Shown: positions 49,201-62,100 of the stretch, in pieces
Position numbering within the stretch: position 1 is the stretch's first letter
Layout of the letters: the number at the start of each line of letters is the position of its first letter
NCBI GenBank assembly: GCA_947044365.1
Contig: OX345653.1
Location: forward strand, 2,489,501 to 2,553,500
DNA length: 64,000 bases
Direction: 5' to 3'
Source: Petrosia ficiformis
Taxonomy: Eukaryota; Porifera; Demospongiae; Haplosclerida; Petrosiidae
The notes under the pieces: model-generated
What the model saw: the letters and a program-made list of their open reading frames with translations, nothing else
Told to the model about the DNA's origin: nothing
Databases searched by the model: none
Made by a program: the position numbers and the translations under genes

Positions 49201-52200
49201 TATTTATATAATTATACATGTACACTTGTACAGTACATGTATTAAAAGAATGTCACATTTACAACCTACATGTATTTTGTCTGAATGACTGAATGGTTTT
49301 TTGTGGGAAAGAGGGGGAGGAGTGGGAGAGTGGTACATGTACATATATCCTAACTGATTAACAGCTAATGTAATTAAGGTTGCTACATGTGTACTTGTTT
49401 TTTGTAGTACATGCAGTGTTCTGCCCAGGATATTTAGAGTGGTGGTTGGATTCTAACTTGCATTTATTATTTACCTTGTATATACATGTAGTTGATTCTG
49501 TCTCGGTAGCCAATATACTATGTATTATCTGCGAGGTGGTTAATTCATCTGCGAGGTGGTTAATTCATCTGAGTGGTGGTTAATTCATAATGAGTGGTAG
49601 TTGTTCCTGACCAGTGCCGACCAGTGTGGGCAGAACACTGAGTACATGTATGTATTCTTCTTGCAAGAATAGTTGAGTGGTCCTGTACACTCTGCACCTA
49701 AAGCAATTAATAATAATGAATGTAGCTGATCACTTGACCTATGGCCAATCAGACTACCGAAAATAAATCAGCTGGTTGATCAATAAATCACTTATTGCAC
49801 ACTTTAATCACTTGTAACTGCTCCAAGAAGAGTAGCAGTTCACAAGATTGACAATAAATCACTTAAAACACACTTGACTGTGCATTGTGTTTCAATGTAG
49901 TACTCAGACAGATCGATAAAGGTCTCATACATAATCCACTCTCCTTCAACTAGTTCGTAAACTTAATCTTTATTGATCCTCCATTGTGTTACATTAAAAC
50001 ACATACAATGTAAGTGTATTAATTATTTAGCAGTAACTACCTTAAACCTTCTATTAATTGTGTCCACTAAATTTAGCAATTTTTAAACGCTCGGATTCAA
50101 CATGCATTAATTTTAGTGAATTTCTAATGTCTAATATAATATGCCTAATAAAAATTAATGATAAAATATATATTTATTATGTTAATTAATCACTAAAATC
50201 GCTAAAATTAGCACAGGCAACTAAACGTAGACTTAGGGTATCTAGTGGTTTGGGTTGGGCGATTTGAAAATTAAGTTTTGCGATTATTGCCTAAAGGCAA
50301 CTTACAATTATTGCAATATTGCAACTGCTCATTGAAACCGTGTATGATAACAAAAACAGGCTCTTTTTTTTTAAACAAAGATACTTCTGATTATTCTTCA
50401 GCTACATAATTATATTATCACTATTATTGAATTGCAGTAAGACAATATTTTGCCATTCTGATAATATTGGCAGACCAAGATCATGTGATATGATTATTGC
50501 AATGCAATAATATTACTTATTGGTGACTTTATAATAAGTATTATCCTTTATTGTTTTTCAGGCACTCAATGACAAGAGCTATATTAATAGCATTTATTTG
50601 TACCTTCTTCTCTGTGTTCAACATTCCTGTATTTTGGCCTATATTAGTAATATATTTCATTGTGTTGTTTGCTATCACTATGAAAAGACAAATCATGGTG
50701 AGTTTAGAGATAAATAATCGTATGTGTAACTAGAATATAGGCTTTCTGTTGTAAATAATAAAGAAACAATACAAAGTATCTATGATTGCTTTCCGATGAC
50801 CAATAACCATTACTGGACATACTCATGTATGTAGTTACTTAAATTGTTTTTCCATTCTCCTTGCTTTTTAATAGTTCTTGTATACATTTTGCAATGTATT
50901 TTGAATATATCAGCTATACAGCTGATTTGTTTTGCTGGTCTCTAAACTCACTAAACTGTGAGTGCAGTTCATATATGTGCCACGTCCATTAACTGACCAA
51001 GCCCCTGGAATGACTCAACTTCCTTAACCCTTTGACTTCCAAGAGCACATAATATATTCGCTCTAGACACATACCTATACATGTGCTTGTATATCTTGGA
51101 ATATACATGTATACACATTACAATTTTAATATCTTGTAGCTCATAGAGCTAAAGTGTGATATATAAAACATACATATACAGTATAAAACAGTCATGTGGC
51201 CATGTTTTCAAAAATGGTAATGGAAAATGGCATCCACTCGATCAGAAAACAACAAAGTGAGACTGCTACAATTGAATGAGCAACTGTAAGTAGCGTTATA
51301 TAGTAGAAAGCAGGGCATAAACAAAAGTGGTAACATTCGAAGGTTCGTTATAATTCCTTACCTTCGAAGGTAGAATCCATTCCACAAAGGTTCGCAATTA
51401 ACACGTGGTTAATTATTTGCTGCAATAATTATTTATAACTCTTAATTAATTATTACATTTGTCACGTGGAGATTGATAATGGCTGAGAGTGAAGAGACCA
51501 TGGACGAGAGTGTGGACTTTCAAAACCAGAATGTACTGAATCTCATCTGCCATCTTCTGAATTAAGAGGTCTCCCATTAGATAAACACTTGTATAGGTAC
51601 AAAGTTAACACATTCATAGTGTTACACCTTCGTGAACCTTCTTGTTCTAGTTGAAACAAACCTTCGAAGGTGTAAAAATCACCTTCGTTTATGCCCTGGT
51701 AGTAAGAGAATATAAAGTATGTAATAGTGTAGAATTCAAATGATAGTAGCCTTGTACTTGAGTTCAGTAGACCACAGCAAGTGAGGTTTTCTGAGCAGAA
51801 AGTTCAATTTACCACTTTTCAATAAACTTACATGTAGTAGTCAAAGGGTTAATTATGTACAGTACATGTACATGTATGTGATAAGCATATAAACATACAT
51901 TGAGTCCATGGAAAAGCAATCATAAGGATTAAGGATGCTCCTGAGTGCAATAATAATTTGCATAAATTGAATTTTGAGAGGTACATGTACATGTAGGTAT
52001 GTGTAGATTTGCCTGAGGTGAATACATACATGTAATGCATGTTCAGTGTTTCCCACATAGGGTAGTACCACGGGACTCCCCCACCCTTTAATTGATATAC
52101 CACTGATGCATTCCTCCACCATTGTGGGAAACACACTTCAAGTTATAAATAGCTTTCACAGTTATGATGAATAATTGAATACTTATTTCGGATTTTAGAA

Positions 52201-52463
52201 CTATCTTTAATACTCACAAAACAAAATTAATACATGTCGAGGTACTAGGTTCTGGCACTTTCAAATTAATTATGACTTAATTGTACGACTCTGGGTTAAT
52301 TAGAGAAGTCAATGTGTTCAATTGTTCTCAACATTATTGATTTATAACTTATAATTTCTTATTTTGAACACAGCACATGATCAAGTACAGGTACCTTCCT
52401 TTCACACATGGCAAACGGCGTTACCAGTCAAGAGAGGAAACTAGCAAACAGACAAACCAATAA
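46210..52463 (+). CDS. RER1: Golgi-to-ER retrieval receptor RER1
   Basis: Complete gene, 190 residues, seven exons: 46210-46219, 46281-46330, 47555-47659, 48960-49065, 49124-49199, 50562-50697, 52374-52463 (TAA). Exon joins keep frame and use GT..AG; exon 1 is only ten coding bases. Conserved RER1 text includes [90 protein letters not shown] and [17 protein letters not shown], with the four hydrophobic segments of the family. RER1 is an early-Golgi membrane protein that returns ER membrane proteins and unassembled subunits via COPI. The C-terminal tail is short and charged. It is head-to-head with CAPZB and tail-to-tail with the caspase gene. Confidence 0.96.
49414..49640. mobile_element. hAT-like MITE with perfect 8-bp target duplication
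   Basis: Ends CAGTGTTCTGCCCAGGAT and, inverted, GGGCAGAACACTG. AGTACATG flanks both sides (49406-49413 and 49641-49648). It contains a 20-bp tandem (GCGAGGTGGTTAATTCATCT and variants, 49527-49600). It lies in RER1 intron 5. Confidence 0.82.
51028..51848. mobile_element. piggyBac-like MITE nested in MITE A
   Basis: Flanked by TTAA (51024-51027 and 51849-51852). Ends CCCTTTGACTTCCAAG and, inverted, GTAGTCAAAGGG. It contains a third element at 51311-51698. Confidence 0.78.
51311..51698. mobile_element. hAT-like MITE nested in the piggyBac-like MITE
   Basis: Ends CAGGGCATAAAC and GTTTATGCCCTG, with CACCTTCGAAGG-type inverted repeats inside. Flanks GTAGAAAG (51303-51310) and GTAGTAAG (51699-51706) match at 7 of 8 positions, a diverged hAT target duplication. 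It holds a short open stretch starting [16 protein letters not shown], not recognised. Confidence 0.75.
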
Positions 52464-53119
52464 TGAAGTTTAATGGGATAGTTTATAGGGGCTTTTTTTG
52501 CAATTACATGTGTAAGTAACTAAGTACTACATTATGATAGTTAAACATAATTATTTAACAGGTTTCTTTATGATACAATTTGACCTGACCTACATGTAAC
52601 TTTGTTTATTTCTGTAATGTTATATCTACATGTATTTTGTAATCAATTCTCACACAAACTGAAAATAAGTATTATAATAATTATTATAATAATTATAACA
52701 ATTATCATCACTCAACTGAAGACAGTTTGGGAACCATACCAAGTATGTGTACCACATTTAAAAAAATATGGTTTTGTCTATTGAGGATACAGCCTCATCT
52801 CCTTGAGCACTACAAATATCCTCATTAGAAACAGAGAAAGTGTAACTCACTGACTCATATAAATGAAGAATAAATAATTGTTGCTTTCAAATACATTTTA
52901 CAAATAAATGGTACTTCAGTAATTTTTCCCATACACAAAAATATTCTTATAAATAATTGTAATTGTTTTTTTTTAAGATCAAATTTAATATTTGAAAGAA
53001 AAATACTTCACAAACCTTTATTGTTTAGTGATGGTATGAATTGTAACTAAAATAATTATAACAATGCAATATATACTACTATCTACATGTACACATGTAT
53101 GTAAAATCTTTAATTTACT
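52464..53119. other. Shared 3' region between RER1 and caspase
   Basis: Tail-to-tail gap of 656 bp with no gene. It must contain the 3' UTRs and polyadenylation sites of both genes. AATAAA-type words occur (for example near 52870). A (TAAT)-rich stretch is at 52675-52705. Confidence 0.55.
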
Positions 53120-56100
53120 CTAACTATACATCCCTGGTCTGAAGTATAGTTTTCTTGTTAGCATTGTCACTGGAGATGGAATTTGTTTGTTTCGTCCTTT
53201 GCTTTGAAAATCTAAAGCCACACGACGATTAACTTCAGTAAGAATATCCAAGAAATGCTCTGTGCTTGCTAACTCAAACATTGTATCAGTGAATGCCTTG
53301 ATAAACCAGGAACCATATTCTGAATTACGCCATGATACATATCCTAAAATAAACAATCAATACAAACAATTATTATAATATCCCTATGATTGCTTTGTGG
53401 TGGCTATCATGCACTCATTGCTGATAGGACTATGTCTCTATCTCTCTGTGTACTCTGCATAATGGGTTACATAAATCCTTGATGAACTGAAGTACTCTTT
53501 CAAGATTCTCTACGATAAATCATTCCCGATGATTTCCTCATGTTTGCACCATGGCCATTAATTGACCAAGCCCCTGAAATGACGCAATGTCCTTTACACA
53601 ATTTATATGTGTATGTGATCGAATGTATTTACACATTACATCAAACCCCCATGGAAAGCAACCAGAGGGATGGCTCTGTAGGGTTTTAAAATCTATTTAA
53701 TTATTAATATTAAATTTAATTAAACCTACATAATTGTAATTATACAGTACATGATTAGTTTCTGATAGCTTTTAAAGAGCAATAAGCAACTAAGGAGTTT
53801 TGGGAATGCTCCTACAATACAGTTTAGTATATTAGATACTCTGACATTGATTCTGATGTTCAAGGCTTCAAACACCTTGAAGAAGGGAAACTCAAGCTGG
53901 AAGTGGGAAATCCAACCCTCCCCCCTCTGTATGAAAACCCTAAACTTATTGAGGATAACAAAATTCATAGGATATGAGCCTTGGCTAGGAATCCAAGCTT
54001 AGGAACAAAGTTACTGCTAAATATTAGTTCAACTATAAGATAGTATTGTACAATGTGATATAAGTATAATACTGTGCTTAAACCTACAATGTATGTTCGT
54101 ACAATAGTTATGTGCATTTTGTAAATATGTATCTATAACGTTGTGTACTGTTTAGAGTAAAGTATAGGTTTATCTAGAAGGGTATAATTATGGAGAAACA
54201 TTGGTACTCATACAATCATACACAAAAAAGTACCTGGTACTGTAGCATATGCTAAGATGAAATCAGCTTCTACAGGTAGTGCTTGACTACCTCCACCACC
54301 ATCAGTGTCTTCTGTTGGTTGATGATCAAAGAACTTTTCCTCATCATCAAGAGCCTATAGTGTAAGTATATACAGTATAGGTATGCACATAGTCACATTC
54401 ATGTACATGTATGTTATAGTGCTTGTCAAGGACCTGAGGATATTCCCTTAATTATATTACATGCATATGTACATGACTACATCCACATGGAAAATCATGT
54501 GCTCAGTGAGCTAGCACAGAGGAAATACATACATGTATATTACTATCCAAGGGTAATCACAATCAATGTTTATAGTTAAAATGGTATTATGCAATGAGAC
54601 ATTTTACTAAATCATTTGTTGTGTCATTTATGAATGCTGGTTGTTATTATAAATGTAGACCACTATTTACAAATGCTAGTCATCATTTATAGTTGCATGT
54701 TGTCATTTATAGTTGCATGTTGTTATTTATAAATGCAGGTCATCATTTATTTATATGTTTGTTATCATATGTGATCCTCCATCAGGTCATCGTTTATAAA
54801 TGCAGGTCATCATTTGTAAATGCAGGTCATCATTTATTTATATGCATGTTATCATATGTGATCCTCCATCAGGTCATCATTTATAAATGCAGGTCATCAT
54901 TTGTAAATGCAGGTCATCATTTATTTATATGCATGTTATCATATGTGATCCTCCATCAGGTCATCGTTTATAAATGCAGGTCATCGTTTATAAATGCATG
55001 TAGCCATTTATAATTACATGTTGTTATTTATAAATGCAGTCCATTATATGCATGTTATCATATGTGATCCTCCATTTATATATGCAGGTCATCATTTATA
55101 AATGATAAGAATTTTTATAGTTTTGGCACAAACGGCACCCCATACACTAGACCTATAGTTTAGTAGTTACAGTTACATGTATCTATAGTGATATACATAC
55201 TGCATTGTACATAAATTTTTAGCTAGGTAATCAAAATAAATTTCTGGGCAATGTGCTGATTTCTAAATCTTCAATGTTGCATGTACAAGTACAAATGTAC
55301 ATGTACATGTATGTAGTACATGTACATGTATGTACACACCTGTATAATACAAACATGCATACACAATTACACATACTTGTACTTCTGTAATGTGAATATG
55401 TACATATGTACATATGCATATACAGTACATGTGTATTGGGAATAAATTGTAAAATACCTTTTCTGAAATATTGTCATAATTCTGCTTCATAACTTCAATT
55501 ACTTGCGATTCTCCTAAGTCAGTGGACTCTGTTTCAACACCATAATCAAACTTACCTCCACGACATGCTTGAATTATAAACACCTAAAATGAATATGATC
55601 ATGATAGTAGACTAGCTGTAATCAAAAGAATTGCTTTACCCAGGTCCAAACAAATAGTTGGTCTTTCTTGAACACATATATTCATGCTTTGAAACCTTAA
55701 TTTCAAACATAGGGCTGGCTAGACTCAACTATGAGGCTATCATCAACTCAATTATCATTATTTATTAGTGACTACACCATAGCAATCATTAATCTCTAAT
55801 ATATGTACACGATATATTTTGCAATAACCCCTTAATTAATTTAATTTAAATATTCCAAACATCTGTTATTGACCCAATAATTAATAACACCACAATGAGT
55901 TAATTTATAATTTAATAATACCTTTGGTTTTCCAATCAACAAAGGACAGTTGACTCCATCAAAGTACTTTGTAAAATCATCAACAGGAATGAGGTCTCCA
56001 TCAGTACTGTACAGTTTACCATTAATACCATGAGTTAAAAAAACCACTGCAAGTGAATCAAATTTGCTGTGGTCTAAATTAGCCACTTCTTTCAGTTTTT

Positions 56101-58973
56101 TATGCATATCTCTACCTGTAATAAAAGGATTTGTTTAAGAGACTGTTTTAATACCTGGACTATGTTCATACTTTGTGGATTTCAGATTGACACAGACATG
56201 TATATGTATGGCAAATCAACAACACTCCAAGTCCTACTAGTATAAGATTAGAAGTACTGTGTTAAAATCAAGACTTGAAAAAACAGTTTTGTGGCTTCAA
56301 TCAATCACGTGGATGAAATGAAATGGGTGGAGCTAGAAATTGTGTCATGTTAGAAAGCTTAGAGCCAGCTCGAAGTTGTAGCAGCCACTACTTCAATTTT
56401 TCTTCATTTCAAGCTGTGATAGGTTTCAAGCATGATGAGTTGTGTTTCAGTGAACTTCTTTGCTACCAAACGTCTTCAAAAAGTTGTAAAACGGCAACCT
56501 AAGTTACAAAAACTTATAACTTTATAACTTTAAAACAGAAAGGTTTTAGCAAAAGCCTGTTGCTACTTTTGATACTTGTATGATTTCACATCTGCTGGTA
56601 GTATTTTTAAAGTGCTAATGTTCGTAGATTCACTGAAAGTTTGCTGACAGACAAACTGAACGATTACAGTAACCCTTCGCTCTGCCTACATGGGCGAGGG
56701 TTATTAAATCCACCTACATGTATGACATTCATTGATATGCTATCATGATGTTAACAGTATCCCTATAGTTCAGATATCACTTTCAAATTTTTGTCATATT
56801 TCTATAACAATATTCATTAAGACAATACTACAAGAATATTGTTGTACCTGCTTTTGACGGATATAACTATCACACTATTTGATTAATATAATTGAATTTA
56901 CTATACACTGTAACTCTACACATCAATTTGAAACATCAACAGTACTATAATTATATAGTGTGTTAGATTTCAGTTATAGGATATATTATCCTCTCACCTG
57001 TTAGGTTATCAAATCTGTTAGTGTAATATCCAAGAAAAATGAAAAGTCTTGTTAATGCATCTGCATCTTTGTCAGTTCCTGTATAAATAATAATTTATGA
57101 TGTAATATTAAAGAATTTGGTGATTTCCCTAACATCCTTTATGATTCTAAAAACACATACTCATCATGTTTATATAGTACAGCATTTGATTTTCAGTTAA
57201 CTAAAAAGCAGGTCTACTTAATGTTCAATTCTAAACTAATTAGTAAGCCTGATATTATAACTATAACTAAAATTTCAAGAAACTAAGTACATAACTCTAA
57301 CTAAAAGTGGTAATTCTTGTCAGACCAAGTCAACACTAAATGTACCATACATACATGTAGTACATGTATATAGTACCGTTATGTGCAATTAATTATGTAC
57401 ATTATTATTATACACGTATAGTAACTGTATGTCACTGTAGTGCACATCGAGTTATTATTAGACAGTTACATACATGTACATTGTAGCTATAGTTTTAAAA
57501 ATGCATTTTAATAAACTATTAATTATGTGAAGTGTATTTAATATTCTATCACATTACATGTATATACTTGCCAATTCTTTCCTTCATTCCACAAGTAAAA
57601 AGTCTGTTATTGACAATAACAGCTACACCTCGGGGACGTGTGGACATCTTGTAAGCCATCTTTGGATTATAGTCTGTCGTTTCTATTGGTGATCGTAACC
57701 CTGGCTGTACTGGAGGTGGAGTAGTCATAGGTAATGGCCAATCCCCATTACCAAGAAACTCTTTTTCATTCTCGTCTGATAAAACTGGAATTACTGGATG
57801 TCCTCTTGCACTTGCTACAAGTAAATTAACACCATTACATGATAGGATGAGTGGTCAATGTACATATCCAATGATAATTTATAAGGATGGAAATAGAGAT
57901 AGAAATATGAACTGAAATTACAATACAAATGTACATACATTCCATTAATACAACCCACATGTACATACATACACACATACAATTCACTTTCACAAACATA
58001 TACTTACCTCCTACAGATGGCAATTGTGATTCTTCAAATTTTTTGGGATCATAAACTGTAGAAATTATAATTATATACAGATGTGATATCTGCATTCTCT
58101 TCCACAATAGAAGTGCTTTCCAAAGTTTATTATAGTTACAAAATGAGTGCATTCTGAACTTTGAAAACTGAAAAAAAACTTGTGTTAAGTATTCTTCAAA
58201 TTACATGTAGCCAAATTACATGCTCTAGCAGAGGAAACCACAACATTTGTTATTATTGTTGTTATACACTTGCTAATAAGAAGCCTCGAGAAATACATTA
58301 TGGAGCCAAGCTATGCTATATATGATGAAATATCGGGAAAAACATTTCTTATTAACAAAAAGTATGTTCAAAATTTTGCAAATTTGCTATGTACAGCTAT
58401 TGCCTGTGCTAACTAAAAACTGTTATATAAATGTTATATTAAGTTGTTATATATTCATTAACTGTCACAAGATCTTAAATGTAATTATGATAAAACTACT
58501 AGTCTGCTGTAACAGATACATTTAACATAAACCATGTACTCCATCAAATTGCTCAAATAGATAGTTTAAATGATCATGAGTCTTTCCATGCATCAAGTAT
58601 GACAGCGAGTACAAAACTTCACACTATTTATCATAAATGGAACTTAATGTAGCGATAATAAAATTAATGTATAAATATTACCTTCTTTAATTTTTCTAAT
58701 TAGATAAGAATGAGCATCTTCTTCATCTTCCAATACTTGTAGCAATATATCAAGAATTTCTGGTCCTCTTCTGTGAAAAGTTGCTACTAATTCACTGTTA
58801 GCAGCTGGAACGTTTTTAGCTGTACGTATTTGTTCGTATTCTCTGTAAGTTAATTGACCACGACCATAAAGACCAACACAAACATCAAATCCATCCATTT
58901 TATCGTGTAGGACTTTATTAAGTTGGACTAATGCTCTCCCCACTGCTTTCTCCTTTGGTGTCCTTCCTGCCAT
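53120..58973 (-). CDS. Initiator-type caspase with N-terminal CARD
   Basis: Complete gene, 442 residues, eight exons (transcription order): 58682-58973, 58008-58055, 57572-57814, 56998-57078, 55922-56115, 55458-55583, 54234-54354, 53120-53343. Exon 1 encodes a CARD (about residues 8-95): VGRALVQLNKVLHDKMDGFD, GQLTYREYEQI and HRRGPEILDILLQVLE. After a Pro-rich linker comes the p20 domain: STRPRGVAVIVNN (S1-pocket Arg), FLTHGINGKLYSTDG with catalytic His near residue 250, and IIQACRGGKFDYG with catalytic Cys near 293. The inter-subunit linker contains TEDTDGG, a plausible Asp cleavage site. The p10 part begins ADFILAYATVPGYVSWRN. The layout matches caspase-2/-9-like initiators recruited through CARD-CARD contacts, activating apoptosis. 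Intron 3 uses a GC donor (GCAAGT at 57566-57571). It is head-to-head with PLOD. Confidence 0.95.
53383..53673 (+). mobile_element. MITE family A, near full-length copy
   Basis: Starts ATCCCTATGATTGCTTTGTG and ends CATGGAAAGCAACCAGAGGG, about 290 bp. It is the best reference copy of the family in this window. It lies in the caspase intron between exons 7 and 8, in the sense of the + strand. Confidence 0.8.
54640..55115 (+). repeat. Tandem repeat with ~87-bp higher-order unit
   Basis: Short words GGTCATCATTTATAAATGCA are repeated many times and grouped with GCATGTTATCATATGTG and ATCCTCCATCA into units of about 87 bp (GTGATCCTCC at 54771, 54858 and 54945). It lies in the caspase intron between exons 6 and 7. 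Confidence 0.88.
56285..56712 (+). repeat. MITE family D copy
   Basis: It shares GTGGCTTCAATCAATCACGTG, GAAATGGGTGGAGCTAG, AGCCACTACTTCAATTT and TTTCAAGCTGTGAT with 23155. It ends about ACCCTTCGCTCTGCC..GGCGAGGGTT, a small terminal hairpin. It lies in the caspase intron between exons 4 and 5. Confidence 0.65.
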
Positions 58974-59152
58974 TCTTTAGAATCTTCGATCTTTAGTTCT
59001 TTACCTATAAATCGCTCAATAATTAAATTAGGCCTACTGGCCTAGCTATATAATTAACATTCAACACGCCTATCTCCTCCACCCATACTAGACTTGGCCT
59101 TGCCGCCGCATGCAACGAACAATAGAGCATTGTAAACAGCAATTCTACAGAG
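58974..59152. promoter_or_regulatory. Probable bidirectional promoter, caspase / PLOD
   Basis: Only 179 bp separate the start codons of the caspase (-) and PLOD (+). The segment includes the locally GC-richer CTTGCCGCCGCATGCAACG. No TATA box was identified. Inferred from the head-to-head arrangement. Confidence 0.6.
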
Positions 59153-62100
59153 ATGATCATGGACCCTGTTAGGTGTTGTTGTACACTCTTCTTGTTCACG
59201 TATCTATTATGTGTTGATGGTAAGTTAGTTTAAATGCAGAATGGATTGTTTGTGGTGTGTATTTCCAATGAAATTGTAGAAAACATAAAAATAATTCTAC
59301 AAAGTCCAGTGAACTCTACATTCATGCAAAAGAGCATACATGTCTTATCAGATATGTCCTTCCTCAGGTTTAGACTTACAGGTAGTGACAGTTGCAACAG
59401 AAGAAACAGATGGATTTAAAAGATTCATGAACTCAGCCAAATACTACGATATTCCTGTTGAGGTAATTATTGGGTCAATGTCAACTTTCCTTTTTGCTAT
59501 ACTCTATGTAACTATGTTTAGGTATCAAACTGAATTTTGTAATTGGTTTCTAAAATCACAAACACAGGTTGTAGGGATGGGACAAAAGTGGCAAGGAGGA
59601 GATATACAAAGATATCCAGGTGGAGGATTCAAGATAAACTTGCTCAAACCTGTAGTAGAGCAATGGAAAGATAGAGAAGATCTACTAGTGATGTTTGTTG
59701 ATAGGTTAGTGATATTAAGCGAAATAATTTAGATACATCTTTAACAATAACCAATTGGTATATGTGTATTCTCATAAATAAACTTATCGTCAGTTAAAAC
59801 TCAATATTCTAAATTTCTAATATTTGTGTTTGCCAGGAAAGTAAACTATACATTGCTTATACTTCTTAATGCTTTCTCCTTTTATTTAGTTATGATGTGC
59901 TCTTTGCAGCTAGTTCGGAGGCTATTATACAAAAATTCTTAGACTTCAATTCCAAAGCTGTCTTCTCTGCAGAACAGTTCTGTTGGCCTGATCAGAAATT
60001 AGCTGTAAGCTCATTCATACTGTCTGGTGACTACATATATACAATTATAGATGTGCAGTAATACTAGAGATTACAACCATTTGCTGAGCATGAATAGCAT
60101 TGACTCTGCTTAAGTTAGCAGTATGGGATGGGGGGATTTAACTATAGAACTTACAATATTGTTTATACAGAGGTTCTATTGTGCTCCTGGTTATTATGCC
60201 CTAAGTAATAACTAATATTTTGTATGTGTTGTTATTTTGTCTAGTCATCATATCCTAAAGTTGGTCTTGGCAAACGTTTCTTGTGTTCAGGAGGATACAT
60301 TGGTTATGCACCTGTAATACATGCCCTGCTGAATAATAATGACATAAAAGACACAGATGATGACCAACTCTATTACACAAAAATATTTCTCAATCAGGTA
60401 AGTCATTGAAACTTACATGTAATAATTATTTTTATATGGCTGTGGCTATTGACACCAAGAGGTGGCAATTACATGAGGACAAATTATAATTATCACATTA
60501 AATAAATTTGCTTATGAATGCTTCAAAAGATATACCAGTACATAGTGCTTGAAAAAACGCGTCTATTGGAGCTAGATGAATTTTGAATTTGAATAGCATA
60601 ACTTAAACATATGATCTGTAGCTGAAGCTCTATTATTAATACAAGGTACTTTTTGCAACCTTACAAGATGACCAACTACCAGAATATCAATACAGCTAGA
60701 ACTAATAATTATACCATAAAATGTTTTCAATACTGAAAGTAGTATTTCACTGAAGCATTAATGTATTGTATTTAACATACAGAATGACCATGGAATACGT
60801 TTGGACCACAGATCACATATCTTCCAAAATTTAAATGGAGCAGAAGATGAAGTGGAGTTGAAAGTATCTGAAAATGATACATATGTTTACAACACCTTCT
60901 ACAATACGAGATCAGCAATATATCATGGGAATGGTGCATCAAAGGTACAGAATCAAACATTATTATAAGTTCAAATGTACAATTAAAAGGGCTTAAACCA
61001 TATTGGGGCCAAATTCAAACTCAGTATTAAAACTTCGACACACTTTCAACTATCAAAATATGAAATTTTTTAATTCATTTTCTCTAGTTTCAGAGTATTT
61101 TTCTGCATAGGTATAGGGCTATGGTTCTCTTTAATTATCATTCATTCAATTTTGAATTCCATGTGTTTACTCTTTTTACAGATATTTTTGAATTATTTGG
61201 GCAACTACATACCTAATCAATGGAATAAGGAAAATGGTTGTGTTCATTGTTCTCAAGATAACATTGAATTGCCTAGTGATAGGGATACATGGCCAACAGT
61301 ATTTTTAGCCCTATTTGTAGAGACACCAACTCCATTCTTACCTCAAGTATTAGAGAAAATACAAAGATTGGATTATCCCACACAACGTATGAGTGTGTGG
61401 ATACATAATCAGGTGTGTGTATGTAACCAATTTTTGAATATAACAGCACTTAATATGAAATTATATTAGCTTTGTATGATTCTATCTATTACTGTGTTAT
61501 GACAGGATAATTATCACGAAGCTATGTTCAGTAAATGGATAAAGGATATCAGGAGTATATATTCTAATGTCCATTATGTGAGTTCAGGAGAGGAAATATC
61601 AGAAGCTGATGCTCGAAGAACAGCTATGTAAGAATATAATGTAGTAATGTGGAATGTTGAGAAACCTATTTCTCTTCATTTCTCTCTGTTTTTCTCTGTA
61701 TACTGAGAGAAAGAAACAGAGACAGACAGACAGACAGACAGACAGATAAACAGAGATGAAGAGAAGGGAGAAAAACAGATAAACATGCAGACAGAGACAG
61801 ACAGGCAGACAGACAGAGGCAGAGAGAGTAGTCCTTAGCTAGTACAGTTTTTTTTTTCATTGATATTATACATATGATCTTCCATATAGGGAAACATGTA
61901 TTTCAAGCAATAGTTGTGACTATTATTTTGCTGTTGACTCTCTGGCAGTATTTGATGAGTCTAATACACTAAAGGAACTAATAGCTCTCAACAAGTAAAT
62001 ACATGTGTGACTTGTCAGTATTAAAATAAAATACAGGGTTTGGAAATAGTGAGACAACTGCCTGACATTTTAACCTGTTAACAGTTTTCATGTGCTCTTC

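Larger units (their letters stand above)
50778..51950 (+). repeat. MITE family A copy carrying nested insertions
   Basis: The 5' end TATCTATGATTGCTTTCC starts the copy and family text runs to TGACTCAACTTCC. It then resumes after 51852 with TTATGTACAG and ends CATGGAAAAGCAATCATAAGG. Everything from 51024 to 51852 is an insertion. It lies in RER1 intron 6. Confidence 0.75.

Noticed and set aside
61666..61860. Leu/Ser/Cys-rich open frame on the minus strand
   Set aside because: Complement of the GACA/GAGA microsatellite in a PLOD intron.
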